Shown here: one piece after another, positions 1 through 5,958 of the stretch | How positions within the stretch are numbered: position 1 is the stretch's first letter | Layout of the letters: every line of letters starts with the position of its first letter | Translations under genes and position numbers: made by a program | Notes under the pieces: model-generated | The model's database searches: none | Seen by the model: only the letters and a program-made list of their open reading frames with translations | Told to the model about the DNA's origin: nothing | DNA from: Candidatus Muproteobacteria bacterium RIFCSPHIGHO2_01_FULL_65_16 | Lineage (GTDB): Bacteria > Pseudomonadota > Gammaproteobacteria > Acidiferrobacterales > Sulfurifustaceae | DNA length: 7,440 bases | NCBI GenBank assembly: GCA_001785175.1 | Contig: MFSY01000091.1 | Coordinates: 1 to 7,440, forward strand | Direction: 5' to 3'

Positions 1-833
<833 letters not shown>

Positions 834-2021
834 CTACGCGCGCACCGCCTCGCGCGTCTTGAGGCCGGCGGCGTCGCGCAAGGCGTCGGCCTTGTCGGTG
901 CGCTCCCAGGTGAAGCCGGGCTCGGTGCGCCCGAAGTGCCCGTAGGCGGCGGTGGCGAAATAGATCGGGCGCAGCAGATCGAGCGTCTGGATGATCGCCT
1001 TGGGGCGCAGGTCGAAGTGACCGCGCACGAGCTCGGCGATCTTCTCATCCGGCAGCCGGCCGGTGCCGAAGGTGTCCACGTGGATCGACACCGGCTTGGC
1101 GATGCCGATGGCATAGGCGATCTGAATCTCGCAGCGCGCGGCCAGGCCCGCGGCGACGATGTTCTTCGCGACGTAGCGCCCGGCGTAGGCCGCCGAGCGG
1201 TCCACCTTCGAGGGGTCCTTGCCGGAAAACGCGCCGCCGCCGTGGCGCGCCATGCCGCCGTAGGTGTCCACGATGATCTTGCGTCCGGTGACGCCGGCGT
1301 CGCCCACCGGGCCGCCGATGATGAAACTGCCGGTCGGGTTGATGAAGTACTTGATGTCCTTGGTGACCCACTCATTGGGCAGCACGGGCTTCACGATCTC
1401 CTCGATCACCGCCTCCTTGAGGGTCTCGTGTTTGACCTCCGGGGCGTGCTGGGTCGAGAGCACGACGGTGTCAATGCCGGCGGGCTTGCCGTCCACATAC
1501 CGTACGGTCACCTGCGACTTCGCATCCGGCCGCAGCCACGGGAGTCTGCCGTTCTTGCGCAGCTCGGACTGGCGCTTCACCAGCCTATGCGCGAGCGTGA
1601 TCGGCATCGGCATGAGCACGTCGGTCTCGTCGCTGGCGTAGCCGAACATCAGGCCCTGGTCGCCCGCGCCCTGCTCCAAATCCAGCCCCTTGCCCTCGTC
1701 CACCCCGCGGGCGATGTCCGGCGACTGCCGGCCGATCACCGTGAGCACGGTGCAGGTTTCGCTGTCGAAGCCCATCGCGGCGGTGTAGCCGATGCGCTTG
1801 ATGGTGTCGCGCGCGGTGCGCTCGAAGTCCACCGCGGCGCGGGTGGTGATCTCGCCCGCGAGCACCACCAGGTTGTTCTTGACCAGCGTCTCGCACGCCA
1901 CGCGCGCGGTCTTGTCCTGGGTCAGGATCGCGTCCAGCACCGCGTCCGAGATCTGGTCGCAGACCTTGTCCGGGTGGCCCTCGGAAACGGATTCGGAGCT
2001 GAAGAGATAGCTGTCAGACAT
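834..2021 (-). CDS. metK: S-adenosylmethionine synthetase (methionine adenosyltransferase)
   Basis: MetK makes S-adenosylmethionine from methionine and ATP with release of phosphate and pyrophosphate. It is cytoplasmic, normally a tetramer, and needs Mg2+ and K+. The 395-residue length is typical of the bacterial enzyme. [14 protein letters not shown] (14-27) contains the ATP-site His16 and metal-binding Asp18. [12 protein letters not shown] is family signature 1 and [20 protein letters not shown] holds signature 2 with the phosphate-binding loop. The C-terminal domain ends in [20 protein letters not shown], as expected. The start ATG at 2021 is preceded by GGAG (2027-2030) at a 5-nt spacing. 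The next minus-strand gene is ahcY behind an SAH riboswitch, so synthesis and product recycling of the methyl donor are neighbours. It diverges from the TtcA-like gene. Confidence 0.98.
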   Translation of the reverse strand: MSDSYLFSSESVSEGHPDKVCDQISDAVLDAILTQDKTARVACETLVKNNLVVLAGEITTRAAVDFERTARDTIKRIGYTAAMGFDSETCTVLTVIGRQSPDIARGVDEGKGLDLEQGAGDQGLMFGYASDETDVLMPMPITLAHRLVKRQSELRKNGRLPWLRPDAKSQVTVRYVDGKPAGIDTVVLSTQHAPEVKHETLKEAVIEEIVKPVLPNEWVTKDIKYFINPTGSFIIGGPVGDAGVTGRKIIVDTYGGMARHGGGAFSGKDPSKVDRSAAYAGRYVAKNIVAAGLAARCEIQIAYAIGIAKPVSIHVDTFGTGRLPDEKIAELVRGHFDLRPKAIIQTLDLLRPIYFATAAYGHFGRTEPGFTWERTDKADALRDAAGLKTREAVRA

Positions 2022-2181
2022 GTTTACTCCAGGGGTTTGACGACTTTGCGGCCTTCGTACAGGGCGCGAAGTCTAGCAAGAATATATGGCGATTTACACT
2101 CGAACCCCCGCTTACCCCCGCGCCCGCGGGCGGTTATCATCCCGCTGACGGCGCGGTTTCGGCGCCTTTACACTTTGGTCA
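2022..2181. promoter_or_regulatory. Divergent intergenic region, metK / ttcA-like
   Basis: This 160-bp region separates divergent genes. Toward the TtcA-like gene, TATCAT (2135-2140) is a good -10 candidate, with a weak TTACCC (2112-2117) 17 nt upstream. The spacer holds the perfect 12-bp palindrome CGCCCGCGGGCG (2121-2132). Toward metK, TATATT (minus strand, 2086-2081) is a possible -10 but no good -35 is seen. The metK leader between that site and the RBS can form CTTCG/CGAAG (2067-2071 with 2053-2057) or, in competition, GACTT/AAGTC (2069-2073 with 2042-2046). I see no recognised riboswitch class here. Confidence 0.45.
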
Positions 2182-2916
2182 ATGCCCCCAAGTCTACAAC
2201 CACCCAAGCCCCTGTTGCGCGCGGCCGGCCGGGCGATCGCCGACTACGCCATGATCCGGCCGGGCGATCGGCTGCTGCTCGGCCTGTCCGGGGGCAAGGA
2301 CAGCCTGAGCCTGCTGCACGTGCTGCGGCACCTGCGCGCCAAGGCGCCGCTGGACTTCGAGCTGGCGGCGGCCACGGTGGACCCGGGCATCGAGGGCTTC
2401 GACCCATCGCCGCTTAAGGATTATGTCCCGGGCCTCGGCATTCCCTACTTTTACCGGCGCCAGGACATCGTCGGGCGCGCGCTCAAGACCATGCGCGGGG
2501 ATTCGTTCTGCGCCTATTGCTCGCGCATGCGTCGCGGCATCCTCTACGCCACGGCGCGCGCGCAGGGCTATAACGTGCTGGTGCTGGCGCAGCACCTGGA
2601 CGACGTGGCGGAATCGTTTCTCATGAGCGCCTTCCACGGCGGCAGCCTGCGCACCATGAAGGCCCACTACGTGAACGACGCCGGCGACCTGCGCGTCATC
2701 CGCCCGTTCGTATACGCGCGCGAGCGCCAGACGGCGGACTTCGCCCGGAGCGCCGCGCTGCCGGTGATCGCCGACAACTGCCCGGCCTGCTTCCGCATGC
2801 CGACCGCGCGGCTGCACATGAAGCAACTGCTCGCGGCGGAGGAGCAGCGGCACAAGCGCCTGTTCGCCTATCTATTGAACGCCATGGAGCCGTTGATGCG
2901 CCGGGGCGCGCCGTGA
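2182..2916 (+). CDS. TtcA-like PP-loop tRNA thiolation protein (short form)
   Basis: This is a predicted ATP-dependent tRNA-modifying enzyme of the TtcA/TtuA PP-loop family. E. coli TtcA makes 2-thiocytidine at position 32 of some tRNAs using an Fe-S cluster. At 244 residues it is shorter than E. coli TtcA (about 311). The ATP-binding PP-loop SGGKDS is at 36-41. FCAYCSRMRRGILY (109-122) supplies Cys110 and Cys113, and CPAC supplies Cys200 and Cys203; TtcA uses a CxxC plus a distal Cys for its cluster. QHLDDVAESFLMSAFHGG (137-154) and VIRPFVYARE (172-181) match family blocks. There is no convincing Shine-Dalgarno before ATG 2182; a TATCAT box about 42 nt upstream would give a short leader. The acyltransferase genes follow on the same strand after 49 nt. 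The fold is secure; the exact tRNA position modified is inference. Confidence 0.85.
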   Translation: MPPSLQPPKPLLRAAGRAIADYAMIRPGDRLLLGLSGGKDSLSLLHVLRHLRAKAPLDFELAAATVDPGIEGFDPSPLKDYVPGLGIPYFYRRQDIVGRALKTMRGDSFCAYCSRMRRGILYATARAQGYNVLVLAQHLDDVAESFLMSAFHGGSLRTMKAHYVNDAGDLRVIRPFVYARERQTADFARSAALPVIADNCPACFRMPTARLHMKQLLAAEEQRHKRLFAYLLNAMEPLMRRGAP

Positions 2917-2935
2917 GCCGCGGGCCGGGGGCGGC

Positions 2936-2941
2936 TATAAT
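2936..2941 (+). promoter_or_regulatory. Perfect -10 hexamer TATAAT before the acyltransferase pair
   Basis: TATAAT lies in the 49-nt gap between the TtcA-like stop and the first acyltransferase start, 24 nt before its ATG. A poor -35 (GTGAGC, 2913-2918) is 17 nt upstream. In such a GC-rich region a consensus -10 suggests a separate promoter for the acyltransferases, though co-transcription with the upstream gene is also possible. Confidence 0.45.
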
Positions 2942-2965
2942 GACGGCGGCCGGCACATCCGTTGA

Positions 2966-3931
2966 ATGAACTCGCGACACCAGAAAACCGATTCCTCCCG
3001 TCACACCGCCTATCACCGCCCGCGGCTCGGACGCGGCGCGTTCGCGCCGCGCCGCTGGCCGGCGTGGGCGCTGCTGGCGCTGCTGTGGGCGTGCGCGTGG
3101 CTGCCGCTGCGCGTGGCGCGCGCGCTCGGCGCGGCGCTCGGGCTGGCGATGCTGGCCGCCAATCGCAAGCGCCGCCGGATCGCGCGCGTCAATCTCGGAC
3201 TGTGTTTTCCGGAACTGTCGGCGCCGGCGCGCGAGCGGCTGTTGCGGCGGCATTTCGTCGTCAGCGGCCAGGCGTATCTCGATCTCGGTTTTCTCGCCTG
3301 GGGAAGCGAGCAGCGCGTGCTGCGGGCGGTCAAGTTTCACGGGCTCGAGCGCTACCGCGAGGCCGCGCGCAGCGGGCGCGGGGTTATCCTGCTCGTCCCG
3401 CACAGCGTTGGATTCAACTTCGCGGGCGCGCTCATGGCGCGCCACCACCCCTTGTTCACCATGTACAAGCCGCAGCGTGATCCGCTTGTGAACTGGGTTC
3501 TGGACCGGGGACGCACGCGCTTCGGGGCGCGGCTGATCATGCGCGAGCAGGGCATGCGCCCGGTGCTGCGCGGGCTGAAGGCGGGAGAGGCCTTTTTCTA
3601 TCTGGCCGACGAAGATTACGGGGCCGAGCGCTCGGTGTTCGTGCCCTACTTCGGTGTGCCGACCGCGACCCTGCCGACGCTGGGGCGCCTGGCCGCGGGC
3701 GGCAACGCGCTGGTCGTGCCGTTCTTCGCCAGTCTGTTGCCGGGCGCCCGCGGCTACGAGGTGTTTCTCGGTCCGCCGCTCGAGAATTTTCCGAGCGGCG
3801 ACCGCCTGGCCGACACCGCGCGCATGAACCGGGCGCTGGAGGTTTGTATTCGCCGCGCCCCCGAACAATACATGTGGACCTTCAAGCTGTTCAAGACCCG
3901 GCCCGGCGGCGCGCCGTCGCCCTATGCGTAG
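2966..3931 (+). CDS. LpxL/LpxM-family lipid A acyltransferase, copy 1, atypical HX4N motif
   Basis: This belongs to the Kdo2-lipid IVA acyltransferase (HtrB/LpxL) family, inner-membrane enzymes that add secondary acyl chains to lipid A. Its 321 residues are normal for the family. A hydrophobic N-terminal segment (about 33-64) would anchor it, followed by the basic stretch NRKRRRIARVNLGLCFPEL (66-84). The family active site is HX4(D/E); here it reads HSVGFN, with His146 present but Asn151 (AAC, 3416-3418) in place of the acidic residue. Other conserved blocks remain: DRGRTRFGARLI (180-191), FYLADEDYG (211-219) and SVFVPYFGVP, and a C-terminal YMWTFKLFKTRPGG. No frameshift or stop is seen. It overlaps the next paralogue by 8 nt, so they are probably translationally coupled. 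It may be inactive, use an altered mechanism, or act as a partner of copy 2. Confidence 0.88.
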   Translation: MNSRHQKTDSSRHTAYHRPRLGRGAFAPRRWPAWALLALLWACAWLPLRVARALGAALGLAMLAANRKRRRIARVNLGLCFPELSAPARERLLRRHFVVSGQAYLDLGFLAWGSEQRVLRAVKFHGLERYREAARSGRGVILLVPHSVGFNFAGALMARHHPLFTMYKPQRDPLVNWVLDRGRTRFGARLIMREQGMRPVLRGLKAGEAFFYLADEDYGAERSVFVPYFGVPTATLPTLGRLAAGGNALVVPFFASLLPGARGYEVFLGPPLENFPSGDRLADTARMNRALEVCIRRAPEQYMWTFKLFKTRPGGAPSPYA

Positions 3932-4847
3932 GTCGCGGCGCGCCTTGCTGCATCCGCGCTACTGGCCGGGCTGGGCCGGGTTGGTCCTCATGCGCGTGCT
4001 GAGCTGGATGCCGCTGCCGCTGCTCGCGTTTCTGGGCCATGGCCTGGGATTATTGCTCTATGCCTTGCATGCCAAGCGGCGGCATATCGTGCGGGTCAAT
4101 CTTCAGCTTTGTTTTCCCGACATGAGCCCGCGGGAGCGCGCGCGGCTGGCGCGCCGCCACTTCCGCGGCTTCGGCCAGGCGCTGCTCGATATCGGCATCG
4201 CGTGGTGGGGGTCGGAGGCGCGACTCAAGCGTCTGGTGCGTTTCCGCGGGCACGAGCACTACGAACAGGCGCTGCGCGAAAAACGAAACATCATTTTGCT
4301 GGTCCCGCATTTCCTCGGGCTTGAATTCGGCGGTTTCCGTCTGTCCATCGACCGGCCGATGATCACAGTGTTCCGCCATCTGGTGAATGAACTGCTGAAC
4401 CTCGCGATGGTGCGGGCGCGCACGCGTTTTCAGATGCGGCTCGTCGAACACATCAAGCCGCTGACGGCGCTGGTGCGGCAGGTGAAAACCGGCATCCCGC
4501 TTTATTATCTGCCGGATCAGGACGCCGGCCGGCGCCAGTCGGTGTTCGCGCCGTTTTTCGGTGTCCCCGCCTCGACGTTCTTCGTGCTGCCACGGCTCGC
4601 CGGGATGACCAACGCCGTGGTGATTCCCTGCTTCACGCGCCAACGGTCCTGGGGCCGCGGCTATGAAATCGTGTTCCACCCGCCGCTACGCGATTTTCCC
4701 ACGGGCGATCCCGCGGCCGACACCACGCGCATGAACCGGGAAATCGAACAATGCGTGATGGAATCGGTGGAGCAATATTTTTGGGTGCACAAGCGGTTCA
4801 AGACGCGCCCGAAGGGGGAGAGGGATTTTTACAAGCAGAAAAACTGA
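3924..4847 (+). CDS. LpxL/LpxM-family lipid A acyltransferase, copy 2, intact HX4E
   Basis: This is a predicted Kdo2-lipid IVA lauroyl/myristoyltransferase-type enzyme that transfers an acyl chain from acyl-ACP to lipid A on the cytoplasmic face of the inner membrane. It has 307 residues, close to E. coli LpxL. A hydrophobic anchor spans about 14-48, then KRRHIVRVNLQLCFPDM (51-67). The catalytic motif HFLGLE gives His129 and Glu134. Downstream are VRARTRFQMRL (163-173), YYLPDQDAG (194-202), SVFAPFFGVP and, near the end, YFWVHKRFKTRPKGE. The start ATG lies inside the end of copy 1 (ATGCGTAG, 8-nt overlap) and no clear Shine-Dalgarno is seen, implying coupling. It is clearly paralogous to copy 1. 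Which acyl position it fills (LpxL or LpxM role) cannot be told from sequence, so no symbol is given. Confidence 0.93.
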   Translation: MRRSRRALLHPRYWPGWAGLVLMRVLSWMPLPLLAFLGHGLGLLLYALHAKRRHIVRVNLQLCFPDMSPRERARLARRHFRGFGQALLDIGIAWWGSEARLKRLVRFRGHEHYEQALREKRNIILLVPHFLGLEFGGFRLSIDRPMITVFRHLVNELLNLAMVRARTRFQMRLVEHIKPLTALVRQVKTGIPLYYLPDQDAGRRQSVFAPFFGVPASTFFVLPRLAGMTNAVVIPCFTRQRSWGRGYEIVFHPPLRDFPTGDPAADTTRMNREIEQCVMESVEQYFWVHKRFKTRPKGERDFYKQKN

Positions 4848-4848
4848 C

Positions 4849-5002
4849 CCAGCTTTTCAAATCACGCTGCTTTTTCAACTTCAACCACCAGCCGCTTGCC
4901 CAGTGCGGCAAGCGCTTCCTCGACATGGCCGATGTGTGAACGGCGGTCAAGATCAATCAATTAATCTTTTCCAAGCAATCTAAGCCCGGCCAGCTTTTCA
5001 AA
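4849..5002. repeat. 13-bp direct repeat flanking the remnant downstream of vapC
   Basis: CCAGCTTTTCAAA occurs at 4849-4861 and again at 4990-5002 in the same orientation. The right copy lies inside the 3' end of the PIN toxin gene, encoding part of IFEKLAG. The left copy lies just after the acyltransferase stop. The copies enclose the short coding remnant and the toxin stop codon. They could mark a past duplication or deletion junction, or be coincidence. Confidence 0.5.
4862..4960 (-). pseudogene. Short coding remnant in frame after the PIN toxin stop
   Basis: Directly after the toxin TAA, the same minus-strand frame stays open for 32 codons and ends at TGA (4862-4864). It begins LIDLDRRSHIGHVEEAL (1-17) and continues AALGKRLVVEVEKAA (18-32). 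This looks like real protein rather than noise: a balanced alternation of hydrophobic and charged residues ending in a beta-strand-like tail. Tails with an LGKRLVVEV-like strand occur in some XRE/HTH-type regulators and antitoxins, but I do not recognise this family with certainty. A TTG at 4960 could in principle start it, but no ribosome-binding site is evident. Its most likely origin is the 3' end of a regulator or antitoxin gene lost by deletion. An 8-bp hairpin, CGCTTGCC/GGCAAGCG (4893-4914), lies within it. Confidence 0.4.
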
Positions 5003-5344
5003 AATTTTGAAATCCCGGTCGCGCGTAATCAGCGCTGCGTGATGATCCAGGCAATTTTGTGCGATCAGCGTATCAGCCAGCTTGGCCTTATGGCCGCTGC
5101 GCAGAACCTTTGCCCTTAACAGCCCCGCGCGTTCCCAGAATCCTTCCGACAGGGGGAGAACCGGGAGCTGCAAGATGGTTTCTCTTACATTCTTGTTCAG
5201 CGACGGATCGCTTAACACTTCCGTGACTGTGACCGGAGTAATGACACCAATCCGGTCGGCGAATGCTTGGTCGATTGTTTCCACATCCTCACCTTCGGCT
5301 CCTTCGAGGTAAGCTATCAGCGAGCTGGTATCAACGCAGAGCAT
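4961..5344 (-). CDS. PIN-domain ribonuclease toxin, VapC-like
   Basis: This is a predicted Mg2+-dependent endoribonuclease toxin of a type II toxin-antitoxin pair; VapC toxins cleave tRNA or rRNA and stop translation. At 127 residues it is a complete single PIN domain. The acidic residues expected for the metal site are Asp5 in VDTSSLIAYLEG, Glu42 in VTVTEVLSD, Asp91 in KLADTLIAQ and Asp109 (Asp111 also available) in TRDRDF. The ATG overlaps the upstream antitoxin stop by one base (TGATG), the usual coupled arrangement. Codon use and base composition are less GC-rich than the flanking genes, which suggests transfer. No catalytic residue is missing, so it should be active if expressed. Its RNA target cannot be predicted from sequence. 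Confidence 0.92.
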   Translation of the reverse strand: MLCVDTSSLIAYLEGAEGEDVETIDQAFADRIGVITPVTVTEVLSDPSLNKNVRETILQLPVLPLSEGFWERAGLLRAKVLRSGHKAKLADTLIAQNCLDHHAALITRDRDFKIFEKLAGLRLLGKD

Positions 5345-5541
5345 CAGTCTTCGCGCAGTTCGGCCAGCTTTATGTGGAATTTCACCTTACCTTTGAGTCG
5401 CCGGAGCTTGGCATAGGCCCCGCTGGCAGCCATCAACTCGAGTCCGCGGCGTATCGTCGGCGTAATGCCTTGACCCGAAGCGGCCGTGGCGCGTTCCAGC
5501 AGTTCTTCTGGAACTTGGATGGTGAGTTTTTTCAAGCCCAT
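5344..5541 (-). CDS. VapB-type antitoxin partner of the PIN toxin
   Basis: This 65-residue protein is encoded immediately upstream of the toxin and shares one base with it. MGLKKLTIQVPEELLERA (1-18) has the beta-strand plus helix pattern of ribbon-helix-helix-like antitoxins, followed by TPTIRRGLELMAASGAY (27-43). The C-terminal part (44-65), rich in Lys and Arg and ending KLAELRED, would be the toxin-binding tail. It is expected to neutralise the PIN toxin by direct binding and, as a complex, to repress its own promoter. The start ATG at 5541 has GAGGG about 9 nt upstream. The repeat-rich operator lies 36-72 bp before the start. Family assignment is by context plus pattern rather than a diagnostic motif, but the gene order is typical. 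Confidence 0.85.
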   Translation of the reverse strand: MGLKKLTIQVPEELLERATAASGQGITPTIRRGLELMAASGAYAKLRRLKGKVKFHIKLAELRED

Positions 5542-5576
5542 TAGGTAAAACCCTCAGCGCTAAAGTGTGTCGGAAA

Positions 5577-5613
5577 ACGATACCATTAAATATACCATAT
5601 ACCAATATGGTAT
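5577..5613 (-). promoter_or_regulatory. vapBC promoter and repeat-rich operator
   Basis: On the minus strand TTGGTA (5605-5600), a 17-nt spacer, and TATCGT (5582-5577) form a plausible -35/-10 pair. Overlapping it on the plus strand are TACCAT (5581-5586), TACCAT (5593-5598), TACCAA (5600-5605) and the inverted half ATGGTA (5607-5612). ATACCA-ATA-TGGTAT (5599-5613) is a perfect 15-bp inverted repeat. Repeated half-sites over the promoter suit autoregulation by the antitoxin-toxin complex. The AT-rich block stands out sharply from its GC-rich surroundings. Confidence 0.65.
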
Positions 5614-5645
5614 CTGAGATGGCAAGGCATGGGGGTGTCCCGGCT

Positions 5646-5957
5646 TTATTGCTGCAATCGCTTCAAAAACACCGCCATCTCCTTCGCCGCCTGCTTGTCG
5701 CCTTTCTCCTCCGCGGCCTTGATGCCGTCCTCGTAGGCCTGGATCGCCTCTTGTTTGCGACCCGCTTCGGCGAGCGCCCGGCCCAGGAGCTTCCAGGCGG
5801 CGGAGTACCTGGGGTCGTGCGCGATCGCCCGGCGCAGGTGCTCCGCGGCCTTGTCGAGCTGGCGGAGTTTCAAATATTCGTTGCCGAGGCTGTAGCGCAG
5901 GAGCGCCGAGTCCTGGCCGCGCGCGAGCAGGGCCTCGAGGTTGTCCACGACCGCCAT
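5646..5957 (-). CDS. Small tetratricopeptide-repeat (TPR) protein
   Basis: A 103-residue protein built almost entirely of TPR helices, which mediate protein-protein contacts; no enzymatic motif is seen. The first TPR runs about 17-50 (LLRYSLGNEYLKLRQLDKA then AEHLRRAIAHDPRY). The second runs about 51-84 (SAAWKLLGRALAEAGRKQEA then IQAYEDGIKAAEEKGD). A charged helix ends QQ. There is no signal peptide or membrane segment, so it is probably cytoplasmic. I chose ATG 5957 because it follows the trkH stop by one base, suggesting coupling, and because similarity-like sequence begins there. A longer frame starting at 6056 would overlap trkH and adds low-complexity, Cys/Arg-rich residues that look spurious. 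Its role is unknown; context suggests co-expression with the K+ transporter. Confidence 0.82.
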   Translation of the reverse strand: MAVVDNLEALLARGQDSALLRYSLGNEYLKLRQLDKAAEHLRRAIAHDPRYSAAWKLLGRALAEAGRKQEAIQAYEDGIKAAEEKGDKQAAKEMAVFLKRLQQ

Positions 5958-5958
5958 G

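Noticed and set aside
2066..2076. Possible MetJ-type met box (CTAGACTTCG) upstream of metK
   Set aside because: It resembles AGACGTCT only in part, occurs once rather than in tandem, and is not convincing.
936..2417. 493-codon plus-strand open frame opposite metK
   Set aside because: Antisense shadow of a GC-rich gene: metK is unmistakable on the other strand, and this translation is rich in Arg, Gly, His and Ala with no recognisable domain.
2696..3868. 390-codon minus-strand open frame opposite the first acyltransferase and the end of the TtcA-like gene
   Set aside because: It is low-complexity Arg/Ala/Gln-rich sequence covering two clear plus-strand genes, so it is a shadow.
4893..4914. 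8-bp hairpin as a bidirectional terminator between the acyltransferase and vapC
   Set aside because: No T-tract on either strand; the inverted repeat falls within the remnant's Leu-Ala-Ala-Leu-Gly-Lys coding stretch and may be incidental.
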